The notes beneath the pieces are model-generated. The model worked only from the letters and a program-made list of their open reading frames with translations, was not told where the DNA came from and did not search any database. Of a stretch of 60,116 bases of DNA, positions 42,048 through 50,194 are shown piece by piece (position 1 is the first letter of the stretch; the number at the start of each line of letters is the position of its first letter). The position numbers were made by a program, and so were the translations under genes. Source of the DNA: JANRIG01 sp033765235 (GTDB lineage Bacteria > Bacteroidota > Bacteroidia > Cytophagales > UBA9547); contig JANRIG010000021.1 of NCBI GenBank assembly GCA_033765235.1, positions 1-60,116 of the forward strand, read 5' to 3'.

Positions 42048-44477
42048 ATGCCTATGCGCGCTACAGTTTCAAAATCTAAAACTGCATCCAAAGTAGCCAA
42101 ATTTGACAAACAAATGGTGTTGGATGACTACAAATTGGCATTGGAAAGCAGGCATGCCAGTATATTGGGAAGAAAAGAAGTGTTTATGGGTAATGCCAAA
42201 TTCGGCATATTTGGTGATGGCAAAGAGGTAGCACAACTGGCACTTGCCAAAATATTCAAGCAGGGCGACTGGCGCTCAGGATATTACCGCGATCAAACTT
42301 GGCTCATGGCACTTAGAGTAGGCAATTTGAGCCAATTTTTTGCCCAGCTCTATGCCCATGCAGATGTGGCGTATGAGCCATGCACAGGAGGCAGACTCAT
42401 GAATGTGCACTATGGCTCCAGATCGCTTGACGAAAATGGGGAATGGCTTAATCAGCTCAATATGCATAACTCTACTACAGACATGTCGCCTACCTCTATA
42501 CAGATGCCTCGATTGCTCGGGCTGGCTTACGCATCTAAATTATACAGAAATATACCTGATTTACAACAATATGCAGATAATTTTTCGCTCAAGGGCAACG
42601 AAATAGCTTTTGGCTCTATAGGCGATGGTGCTTGTGCAGAGGGCATATTTTATGAAACTATCAATGCAGCAGGGGTGTTACAGGTACCTATGCTGGTGTC
42701 TGTATGGGATGACCACTACGCCATATCCGTACACCGCAGCTTGCAGACTACAAAAGTAGAGATTTCCAAAGCATTAGAAGGATTTCAACGTACAGATACT
42801 GAAAAAGGTATTGAGATAATAAAAGTAAAAGGATGGGACTATGAAGCCCTCATACATGCCTACCGCTATGCTGAGTCTGTGTGCAGAGAGGAGCATGTGC
42901 CTGTGCTGGTACACGTAGATGAAGTCACTCAACCTCAGGGGCATAGTACATCAGGGTCGCACGAGCGATATAAATCTAAGGAAAGGCTGGAATGGGAACA
43001 TAAAAATGACTGCATAGTAAAGTTTAGAGAATGGATATTAAAAAACGGTTTTGCATCCAATACAGACTTGACAGAGATAGAAAATACTGCCAAAATCACC
43101 GTGCGCAAAGCCCGCGATGAGGCATGGCATGAATATAATGCATCTATCAAAAGCGAAACAGACAAAGCATTTTTTTATATATCGTTATTAGAAAATGAGA
43201 CATCCAAAAAATCTGACATCCAAAAAATAAAGGAAGATTACCAAAAAATATCTAATCCTATGCGCATGGATGCCATAGTGGCTGTAAAAAATTCACTTAG
43301 GGCTGTAAGAGAAGAAAACCTATCAGCCAAGCGATACCTGCAAGAGTGGCTCAGAGATGAGATAAATGAAAACAACAGAAGATACAGTTCACATGTGTAC
43401 AGCGAGTCTGAATATTCGCCGCTACATGTAGCTGAAATAAAACCTCAATATACTGCCAACTCGCCCGTAGTAGATGGGCGCGAAGTGCTCAATGCATGTT
43501 TTGACCTTGCTCTACAGCGCGACCCGCGCATATTTGCCATAGGAGAAGATGTAGGCAGAATAGGCGATGTGAACCAAGGTTTTGCAGGCTTGCAAGAAAA
43601 ATATGGTGTGCTGCGAGTCACTGATACGGGCATTAGAGAGACTACCATCATAGGTCAAGGCATAGGTTGTGCACAAAGAGGCTTGAGACCTATCTGCGAA
43701 ATACAATATTTAGACTACCTCATTTATGGGTTAGAACCACTGTGCGATGATTTGGCATCTGTACACTATAGGTCAAAAGGTGGGCACAAAGCCCCGATGA
43801 TAGTACGCACTCGCGGCCACAGGCTGGAAGGTGTGTGGCATTCAGGCTCTCCTATAGGTATGATACTGAGTAGTTTGCGCGGGATATATGTGTGTGTGCC
43901 TCGCAACATGATACAAGCAGCCGGGTTTTATAATACCCTGCTAAAATCAGACAATCCTGCTTTGGTGGTAGAGTGCCTTAATACATATAGGCAAAAGGAG
44001 CGCATGCCCGCCAATGTAGGTGAGTTTACAGTGCCTTTGGGTGTGCCTGAGATATTGTTGGAAGGTACTGATGTCACCATAGTGACGTATGGTGCCATGT
44101 GCAAAATAGTGCTGGAGGCAGCACACATGCTCAATGCCGTAGGTATACATTGTGAGGTGATAGATGTACAGTCGCTCATCCCATTTGATGTACATCATAT
44201 CATACAAAAATCTATTCAAAAAACCAATAGAGTAGTATTTGCAGATGAGGATGTGCCGGGCGGAGCCACCGCTTACATGATGCAGCAAACTATAGAAGGA
44301 CAAAATGCATATAAATATTTAGACCACACCCCAGTCACTATTACAGCTCAAGAGCACAGACCTGCATACGGTGATGATGGCGACTATTTTTCAAAACCCA
44401 ATCCAGACAATGTATTTGACAAAGTATATGAAATAATGAATGAACTAAATCCTGCTAAGTTTCCGGAATTATATTAG
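42048..44477 (+). CDS. Fused E1 alpha/beta subunits of a 2-oxo acid dehydrogenase
   Basis: 809 residues. Residues ~1-380 are the alpha part: 'GRKEVFMGNAKFGIFGDGKE', 'RSGYYRDQTWLMALRVG' and the thiamine-diphosphate motif G-D-G-A-C-A-E-G followed, after 26 residues, by D-D instead of the usual N-N. Residues ~480-809 are the beta part: 'FAIGEDVGRIGDVNQGFAGL', 'RETTIIGQGIGCAQRGLRP', 'GHRLEGVWHSGSPI', 'VFADEDVPGGATAYM'. It decarboxylates a 2-oxo acid (pyruvate or branched-chain) and passes the acyl group to an E2, which is not adjacent. Fused forms are frequent in Bacteroidota. The ~100-residue linker is helical and charged. Confidence 0.9.
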   Translation: MPMRATVSKSKTASKVAKFDKQMVLDDYKLALESRHASILGRKEVFMGNAKFGIFGDGKEVAQLALAKIFKQGDWRSGYYRDQTWLMALRVGNLSQFFAQLYAHADVAYEPCTGGRLMNVHYGSRSLDENGEWLNQLNMHNSTTDMSPTSIQMPRLLGLAYASKLYRNIPDLQQYADNFSLKGNEIAFGSIGDGACAEGIFYETINAAGVLQVPMLVSVWDDHYAISVHRSLQTTKVEISKALEGFQRTDTEKGIEIIKVKGWDYEALIHAYRYAESVCREEHVPVLVHVDEVTQPQGHSTSGSHERYKSKERLEWEHKNDCIVKFREWILKNGFASNTDLTEIENTAKITVRKARDEAWHEYNASIKSETDKAFFYISLLENETSKKSDIQKIKEDYQKISNPMRMDAIVAVKNSLRAVREENLSAKRYLQEWLRDEINENNRRYSSHVYSESEYSPLHVAEIKPQYTANSPVVDGREVLNACFDLALQRDPRIFAIGEDVGRIGDVNQGFAGLQEKYGVLRVTDTGIRETTIIGQGIGCAQRGLRPICEIQYLDYLIYGLEPLCDDLASVHYRSKGGHKAPMIVRTRGHRLEGVWHSGSPIGMILSSLRGIYVCVPRNMIQAAGFYNTLLKSDNPALVVECLNTYRQKERMPANVGEFTVPLGVPEILLEGTDVTIVTYGAMCKIVLEAAHMLNAVGIHCEVIDVQSLIPFDVHHIIQKSIQKTNRVVFADEDVPGGATAYMMQQTIEGQNAYKYLDHTPVTITAQEHRPAYGDDGDYFSKPNPDNVFDKVYEIMNELNPAKFPELY

Positions 44478-44478
44478 G

Positions 44479-44610
44479 TGAGGATTAGCCTCATTGCATG
44501 CATTGGATACGAAAGCAACTATTTTGAGACTGCTTCCAGCTTCGTACCTCCCAATGATGGTGGGTGATTTAGTGAATGGATTATATTTGACAACTTTCAA
44601 AAAAGTTGTC
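44479..44610. other. Two hairpins between convergent genes
   Basis: TGAGG-ATTAG-CCTCA lies at 44479-44493, directly after the E1 stop. GACAACTTT/AAAGTTGTC (loop CAAA) lies at 44589-44610. Neither is followed by a long T run on either strand. They may serve as a two-way termination region. Nothing else is visible up to the next gene. Confidence 0.45.
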
Positions 44611-44673
44611 ATATAATTGTTCAGTTTTACAACTTATAAAGGCTAAGCTAAATGATATTGAATATAATATATA

Positions 44674-45090
44674 TTACTTTTTGAAACCGAGCACACTCAC
44701 ACCGCAATTTACATCGGCTAGGGTATAGGTCATGTAGTATATGCCTGTAGTTTTGCAGCTGTATGTAATGGCAGGGAATACTTTGCCATTGAGTTTGTTG
44801 GTAGATACTAATTTGCGGTTGGAGTCGAATAGGCTTATTTCTACGCCTGTATCCGTGCCTTTGTCATCGCATAGCGATATCATATAATTGGTATTGCCTG
44901 AGAATACATAGCTAAACTCTACCGGCTCACCGGGCTTGCCATTGTCTATTTTATATACTTTGAGAAAAGTAAACTCACCTAACTTACCGGAGCATTTTTG
45001 AATCATAGGGTCTGGATTGCATTGTGCATGGCACAAGGCAATGCTACCTGATATTACAGCCAATATAATGACCAATTTTTTCATATCCAC
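44674..45090 (-). CDS. Small exported protein of unknown function
   Basis: 138 residues. Signal peptide 'MDMKKLVIILAVISGSIALC' ending 'HAQ'. The mature part is beta-rich with several Cys ('CNPDPMIQKC', 'SLCDDKG', 'TYSCKTTGIYYMTYTLAD'). The last strand, 'TTGIYYMTY', and the preceding Asp/Asn stretches suggest a single Ig- or jelly-roll-like domain, similar to small periplasmic proteins of Bacteroidota. It starts 14 bases after the lipoprotein gene end and is likely co-transcribed with it. Confidence 0.65.
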   Translation of the reverse strand: MDMKKLVIILAVISGSIALCHAQCNPDPMIQKCSGKLGEFTFLKVYKIDNGKPGEPVEFSYVFSGNTNYMISLCDDKGTDTGVEISLFDSNRKLVSTNKLNGKVFPAITYSCKTTGIYYMTYTLADVNCGVSVLGFKK

Positions 45091-45104
45091 TAATATTTTT
45101 TTGA

Positions 45105-46004
45105 CTAACTTACAATTTTATTTCTAATAGTTGTAATCAAGTTGAATATTTCTACCACTTGGGCTTCTTCTATCTTGATTATAGTCTTAGAATTGTCTTT
45201 TACTACCAGCATGCCGTTTTCTTCTACCATGGTAGGCTCTGCGTACACGGTTTCTATTTTTATATTACTATATATATCTTTAAGTTTGGTCAAGTCTTTG
45301 GATATGGCTACGGCATTGGGGTCATGTTTGTAAAAAGACAGCAGTAATAATATTTGGTCAAGGGCTATTTTTTGCTCTCCTATTTTTTCGTAAAGGTCTT
45401 TGTTTTTTTTGTCGAGGCTTACTTTTGAGGCTATGTAAAGTGCTTCTATCCAACCACCTGTGAGCATGTACATGCTTATATTGCTCCGCTGCTGCTCTTG
45501 TAAGTAGTTATTCATCTTCTCAAAATTGCTGGTGGTGATGTTGAGCAATGAGTCTAAGTTTTTATTGTTGTCAGCTACTCTTTTGATGGTTTCAAAATCA
45601 AAAAACTGACCTACTTTTAGGTCTTCGGCAAGTTTTACTACAGTGTTTAGGTAGGTAAGCGCATCTTCTTTGTGGTTATAAATATTAATGTATCCCAAAT
45701 CTGCGCCATATACACCTAAGTTGATGGATTTGAGAAAATTGGTATTATAGTTTTCATATCTTGATGATGGGTTGAGTATTTCATTGGCATAGTCGGCACC
45801 CGAATTTTTGATGATAGACGACATTTCTACAGGTGGGGGTATTGACTTAATGACTTCTGTTGCAAGCTCAGAAGTAGCCTCATTCATTTGTCCGGTGGTG
45901 TCTATAGTTGCAATAGAGGCAAATTCATCTTTGGATGCTTTTTTGTCGGAGCATGTGCCAAAGATAAATAAGATTGATATTGCTATGCTGTATTGAATAC
46001 GCAT
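45105..46004 (-). CDS. Lipoprotein of unknown function
   Basis: 299 residues from the ATG that gives a clean lipoprotein signal: MRIQYSIAISILFIFGTC with Cys18 (an upstream ATG would bury this signal 21 residues in). After the Cys comes a Lys/Asp/Ser-rich linker, then an all-helical domain ('YLNTVVKLAEDLKVGQFFDF', 'NISMYMLTGGWIEALYIASK', 'KKNKDLYEKIGEQKIALDQI'). No family recognised. It follows the large ABC transporter gene by 75 bases on the same strand, and precedes the small exported protein, so it might belong to the end of the signalling operon. A promoter-like box suggests its own start as well. Confidence 0.65.
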   Translation of the reverse strand: MRIQYSIAISILFIFGTCSDKKASKDEFASIATIDTTGQMNEATSELATEVIKSIPPPVEMSSIIKNSGADYANEILNPSSRYENYNTNFLKSINLGVYGADLGYINIYNHKEDALTYLNTVVKLAEDLKVGQFFDFETIKRVADNNKNLDSLLNITTSNFEKMNNYLQEQQRSNISMYMLTGGWIEALYIASKVSLDKKNKDLYEKIGEQKIALDQILLLLSFYKHDPNAVAISKDLTKLKDIYSNIKIETVYAEPTMVEENGMLVVKDNSKTIIKIEEAQVVEIFNLITTIRNKIVS

Positions 46005-46037
46005 GATAAATCTCTGATATGAAATTGTATTAAAGCG

Positions 46038-46045
46038 CAAAAATA
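46038..46045 (-). promoter_or_regulatory. -7 box TATTTTTG (minus strand) before the lipoprotein gene
   Basis: Exact TAnnTTTG match 33 bases before the chosen start. The -33 position is not evident. Confidence 0.4.
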
Positions 46046-46079
46046 ATATAATTTTGGATGTATTCATATATATAGTATG

Positions 46080-49000
46080 TTATTTTTTGTTTTTGAAGTT
46101 AATTTTTAGGATAGAATGGATATTTATAGACAATAATTTTCTGAAAGTATCGAAATATAGGGTCACAGTGAGTATAGCTGTCATAATCCAAATGATAATG
46201 ACATTAAACCAAAAAGTATCGAATGTAATGCCCAAGTAATATTTTACAGGAGCATAAAGATGCGTATTGTATGCAAATGGGTTTTGTGGTTTTGTGGGTA
46301 TGTTGAATATGGGGTCTTTGATTTGCAACAATTTGTCGTCGTATTCTATGATTTTGTTTTTAGATTTTTGGTTTTTGACCAAGTCTGCCAGTGATTCATT
46401 GTAGTAGTCGTGCTTAGTTTCTTGAAATATGGCTGCTGTGCGGTCGGTTGCCATAAAGTTGTTGAGCACCATATCTTTTTTAGCATTCACTTTATTATAT
46501 TCGGATGTGTAATAGTTTTTGATGATTTCTACAGAGTTTCTCAAGTATTCGATGGAGCGTTTGTCAAATTTATCTAAGGCAGCACTCATATCCGATGGGT
46601 CAAATTGCAACTTGGGATTTTGGGCTATTTCTTTGGTCAATTCATTCTTAATCAATATTTTGTCTGCATTCAAGCTTGCCGTGTCTATAGGGGTGTGCTC
46701 CAACAAGTGGCGGCATTCCTCCAGTTTGTTTATCAACTTGGGTGCCCAATACACACTTTTATAGTCATAGTGGCTCTCTTGCCTTTCGTAGTCATAGAAT
46801 AGGGCTTCAAATTTGTTATCTTTGAACTGTGATACTGCCAGTGCTTCAAAAGCCCATCTGGATGCCATCATATCAGCTACAAACGGCACTTTGTCTTTGG
46901 TAGTGAGAAAGCGATTGAGCTTGTCGAAGCTAAAAATAGCACCACTGAGTATCATTTGTGGGATGAGCAAAAGTGGTATGAGTATATATATAGTCACTGC
47001 TGAGTTGAAGGTAGATGATATATTGAGACCCAGCACGTTGGCAGTGCATGAGAGTGAGAAGAGTACCAGCCAGTAGGTGAAGGTCATGTCTTTGATGCCA
47101 AGTATATTATTGCCTATGAGGGTGAAAAGGAATGTCTGAATGGCTGAAAGGGTAAAAAGTATGGTGATTTTTGAGAAAATATAGCTGCCTTTGCTAAGAT
47201 TAAGAAATTTTTCGCGTTTGCGTATTTTGGCATCGCGTATTATTTCTTCGGCACTCACAGTAAGCCCCATGAATAGAGCTACAATGGCACTCATAAAGAT
47301 GTATGCGGGTATGTTTTCATTTTGTCCAAAATAATAGTTATCACTTTTGGGGTCGTCTATGTACCTGATAATGAATGAGAGAATGAAGCCGAGTAGGGGA
47401 GCTTCCAAAAAGTTGATAAGCATGTATTGTGAATTGCTGATTTTGGAAAGCAAATCGCGGGTGGTAAATACTATATATTGTGTGATTTTGGAAGGCAGGT
47501 TAAGGTTGCTGGGGGGCAATGTTTGTATTTGCTCTACTTTTTGAGGTTTTTGTAGTATTTTGAAATATTCATTCCAAGTTTTGGCAGATATTTTTCTGTT
47601 TTCGGTAGTATTGCCGTATTCATCTACCACTTTGGCATCTATGGTATTAAAAATAGATTCGGGGTTCACATTGCCACAGTGGTGGCACTGGCCTTCGTCT
47701 GCATTGAGCTGGTTGGTGAGTTTTTTGAAGTATGATACGGCATTCACAGGGTTGCCGTAATATATTTGGTAGCCTCCTACATCAAGTATAATTACTTTGT
47801 CAAACATTTTGTAGATGTCAGACGAGGGCTGGTGAATGACTACAAATATGAGTTTGCCCTTGAGGGTGAGCTCTTTGAGCAGGTCTATCACATTTTCGGA
47901 GTCTCTTGAAGATAGACCTGAGGTAGGCTCATCGAGAAACATGATGGCGGGTTCGCGTATGAGTTCTAAGGCTATATTGAGTCTTTTGCGCTGGCCTCCG
48001 CTTATTTTTTTATTGAGTACATTTCCTACTTTTATGTCTTTTATTTCAAAAAGGCCTAAGCTCTTGAGGGTTTTATTTACGGCTTCATCAAGTTGGGTTT
48101 CGGTGTAGTCTTTGAAGCATAGTTTGGCATTGAAATATAGGTTTTCATATACGCTGAGTTCTTCAAATAGTATATCGTCTTGTGCTACATAGCCTACAAT
48201 GCCTTCTACCTTATTTTTATCTTTGAATATATCTAAGCCATTGATTTTTATTTCACCTTCGGAGGGTTTTTCCAGACCTGCAAGTACATTGAGCAGGGTA
48301 GTTTTGCCGGCACCGCTACCTCCCATGATGGCTATAAGCTTGCCTGCACCTTCATATATATTCACATCGCGCAAGCCCAAAGCACCGTTTGGAAATTTGT
48401 ATTCTACCTCCGAAGCCTCAAATGATATTTGGGCTATATTGCTGTCTTTAAGATATTTGGAATAAATATCGCTAAAGTATATGGGCTCGCCATGTGGCAT
48501 TTTGATGGTGCTCCCATAGGCAAAGAGATATACACTGTCTGTATTGACGGGTATGCCGTTGAGCTGTATGATAGCTTGCCCTTGATAGCGCAAAAAGTAC
48601 ATGTCTTCTGTGGTAATATGCAAGAAGGCTATACTGCCGTCCATCTCACTGTTTATGATTTTGGCACCGTTTTCTATTGCTTGTAATTGGCGGTGCACGA
48701 GCAGATACTCGGGGTCATTGATAAGGGCCGAAAAATCTGTGACTTGACAGAAAAGTTCTATTTTTTCAAACTCATCTTTTTCAATATTGAATACGGTGGC
48801 TACAGTATTGATGATTTCTCTGCGTTGGTTTTTTTTGGCTTCTGTTTCTGTAGGTTCTTGGCTTATGAGCTCAAAGAGCCTTATCAATACAATTATTTTT
48901 TGCTTCTGAGTAAGTGTTTTATTTATTTTTTTGCAAATAGAAAGTGTGCGTACTGAGTCTTTGACGGAGGTTAGTTTTTTCTTTTTTGCTTCTTCGTCTG

Positions 49001-49187
49001 CTCCTTCAGATTCTTTTTCGGTAAGAAAACTTTCGTAGAGTGAAAAATATGCAGTGACCATTTCGGCACTAAGCTGCTGCTTTAGAAATCGCTCTATGAA
49101 TGCTTTTTCTTTGGCACTGGCACCTTCATCTTGTTTAGTGATGATGGCAAACAGTTGCATTAGTGCTTTTAAAATCTCTTCACTCAT
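46080..49187 (-). CDS. TerB-like/ABCG-type ABC transporter (ATPase and permease in one chain)
   Basis: 1035 residues. Residues 1-150 are helical and acidic and resemble a TerB-like domain ('ALMQLFAIITKQDEGASAKE', 'IKKINKTLTQKQKII'-like block). Residues ~175-250 form a small beta domain with an FHA-like look ('IIQLNGIPVNTDSVYLFAYG', 'GEPIYFSDIYSKYL'). The ATPase spans ~258-500: Walker A 'GGSGAGKTT' near 290, signature 'ISGGQRKRLNIALE' near 394, Walker B 'IMFLDEPTSGLS' near 417, and 'VIHQPSSD'. This order (ATPase before membrane part) is ABCG-like. Six helices span ~590-745. A large loop (~760-985) follows and a last helix near 990-1015. Substrate unknown. It is the last gene of the Sia/CheRB operon. 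Confidence 0.85.
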   Translation of the reverse strand: MSEEILKALMQLFAIITKQDEGASAKEKAFIERFLKQQLSAEMVTAYFSLYESFLTEKESEGADEEAKKKKLTSVKDSVRTLSICKKINKTLTQKQKIIVLIRLFELISQEPTETEAKKNQRREIINTVATVFNIEKDEFEKIELFCQVTDFSALINDPEYLLVHRQLQAIENGAKIINSEMDGSIAFLHITTEDMYFLRYQGQAIIQLNGIPVNTDSVYLFAYGSTIKMPHGEPIYFSDIYSKYLKDSNIAQISFEASEVEYKFPNGALGLRDVNIYEGAGKLIAIMGGSGAGKTTLLNVLAGLEKPSEGEIKINGLDIFKDKNKVEGIVGYVAQDDILFEELSVYENLYFNAKLCFKDYTETQLDEAVNKTLKSLGLFEIKDIKVGNVLNKKISGGQRKRLNIALELIREPAIMFLDEPTSGLSSRDSENVIDLLKELTLKGKLIFVVIHQPSSDIYKMFDKVIILDVGGYQIYYGNPVNAVSYFKKLTNQLNADEGQCHHCGNVNPESIFNTIDAKVVDEYGNTTENRKISAKTWNEYFKILQKPQKVEQIQTLPPSNLNLPSKITQYIVFTTRDLLSKISNSQYMLINFLEAPLLGFILSFIIRYIDDPKSDNYYFGQNENIPAYIFMSAIVALFMGLTVSAEEIIRDAKIRKREKFLNLSKGSYIFSKITILFTLSAIQTFLFTLIGNNILGIKDMTFTYWLVLFSLSCTANVLGLNISSTFNSAVTIYILIPLLLIPQMILSGAIFSFDKLNRFLTTKDKVPFVADMMASRWAFEALAVSQFKDNKFEALFYDYERQESHYDYKSVYWAPKLINKLEECRHLLEHTPIDTASLNADKILIKNELTKEIAQNPKLQFDPSDMSAALDKFDKRSIEYLRNSVEIIKNYYTSEYNKVNAKKDMVLNNFMATDRTAAIFQETKHDYYNESLADLVKNQKSKNKIIEYDDKLLQIKDPIFNIPTKPQNPFAYNTHLYAPVKYYLGITFDTFWFNVIIIWIMTAILTVTLYFDTFRKLLSINIHSILKINFKNKK

Positions 49188-49227
49188 TTATTATGATTAA
49201 AAAAAAAGGTATTTATATGTAAATGCA

Positions 49228-49596
49228 TTAATATGCTTTGATTTCAAAAGGTACTTCTACGAGCTCCGAAAATTCTTCACCGGCCTCTTTCATGTCCTCA
49301 TCATCTTCGCCATGGCACCACTGTATGAGTATGTTAGCACCTTTGAGTTTGAGCTTTTCGAGGCGATTGAGAATGTCAAGTATGAGCTTGGAGGAGGCAG
49401 TGTTGAAATAATCGAGTTTGAATGTGAATACTACCTTGCCTGTAGGTGAGAAAGCATCGAGCCACTCTAGAATAGGTTTGTAAAACTGCGACACATCTTC
49501 AGGCAGCGACCTGCCCGATATTTCAAATATGCTATTGGTAGCATCTAAGATTATTTTGGGGGTATCTTCGGTTCCTTCTAAGTTAATATTTGCCAT
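49228..49596 (-). CDS. SiaC-family regulatory phosphoprotein (DUF1987)
   Basis: 122 residues. It opens 'EGTEDTPKIILDATNSIFEI' followed by 'GRSLPEDVSQFYKPILEWL', then 'VFTFKLDYFNTASSKLILDI' and 'ILIQWCHGEDDEDMKEAGEE'. All of these are standard for DUF1987. The 'NTASSK' block holds the Thr/Ser that is phosphorylated in SiaC. In Pseudomonas aeruginosa the kinase SiaB and phosphatase SiaA set its phosphorylation, and the unphosphorylated form activates the diguanylate cyclase SiaD. Here SiaB-like and phosphatase genes lie just upstream and an ABC transporter downstream, with no diguanylate cyclase. Confidence 0.9.
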   Translation of the reverse strand: MANINLEGTEDTPKIILDATNSIFEISGRSLPEDVSQFYKPILEWLDAFSPTGKVVFTFKLDYFNTASSKLILDILNRLEKLKLKGANILIQWCHGEDDEDMKEAGEEFSELVEVPFEIKAY

Positions 49597-49618
49597 GGTT
49601 TATATATTTTATGGGGGT

Positions 49619-50179
49619 TTAATCTATTTTATTTCTTGATACTCTAGATTGTAGTGTGAAGAATGATATTTTATCATTTACAAGATAGAAATCGTATTTG
49701 AGTTTTTGGCCTGATTTGCGAGCCATATCTATGAAGCCTAGTCCTGCCCCGCCTTTGTCTGATATTTCAGTGGTAGATAGTACGCTCTTGTATAGTTCTT
49801 TGAGGCCATCTTTGTCGAGGCTGTTTATTTTTTCAAGTTTTTGTTTTACAATATCTATACGGTCGTTATATATAGAATTGCCGGAGGTGATGGTGTAGTC
49901 ATCATTTTCTTTGCCTATCATGAATATGGCTGTTTGAAACTCTTCGTTGGTGCCAAACTCGTCTGAATGTTTGCATATGTTTTGCAGACACTCAACCATT
50001 ACGTTGAATACCTTTTTTTTGATATTGACTTCTTCGTTGGTAGACTCTAAGTTTTTTTCGGCCATAGCCAGCACAGATTTTGTAATTTCCTGCGTGAATT
50101 CGCCTTCATATACCAGTAGTATCCTTTTTTCGGATAGTATTTGGTGCAGGTTGAGAATATAGTCGAGTGAATTTTCCAT
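49619..50179 (-). CDS. SiaB-family protein kinase (GHKL/HATPase type)
   Basis: 186 residues. The ATPase N-box reads 'VECLQNICKHSDEF' (E-x3-N-x2-K-H) and the Gly-rich box 'ISDKGGAGLGFIDMARKSG', as in SiaB and related anti-sigma-type Ser/Thr kinases. The start 'LDYILNLHQILSEKRILLVY' is typical of the DUF6272 family. It should phosphorylate the SiaC-like protein encoded 22 bases downstream. It lies 15 bases after the phosphatase gene. Confidence 0.9.
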   Translation of the reverse strand: MENSLDYILNLHQILSEKRILLVYEGEFTQEITKSVLAMAEKNLESTNEEVNIKKKVFNVMVECLQNICKHSDEFGTNEEFQTAIFMIGKENDDYTITSGNSIYNDRIDIVKQKLEKINSLDKDGLKELYKSVLSTTEISDKGGAGLGFIDMARKSGQKLKYDFYLVNDKISFFTLQSRVSRNKID

Positions 50180-50194
50180 GGTATAATGAAATGG

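Noticed and set aside
46005..46067. Upstream ATG for the lipoprotein gene
   Set aside because: It would place the lipoprotein signal 21 residues from the N-terminus; the internal ATG gives a normal signal peptide.
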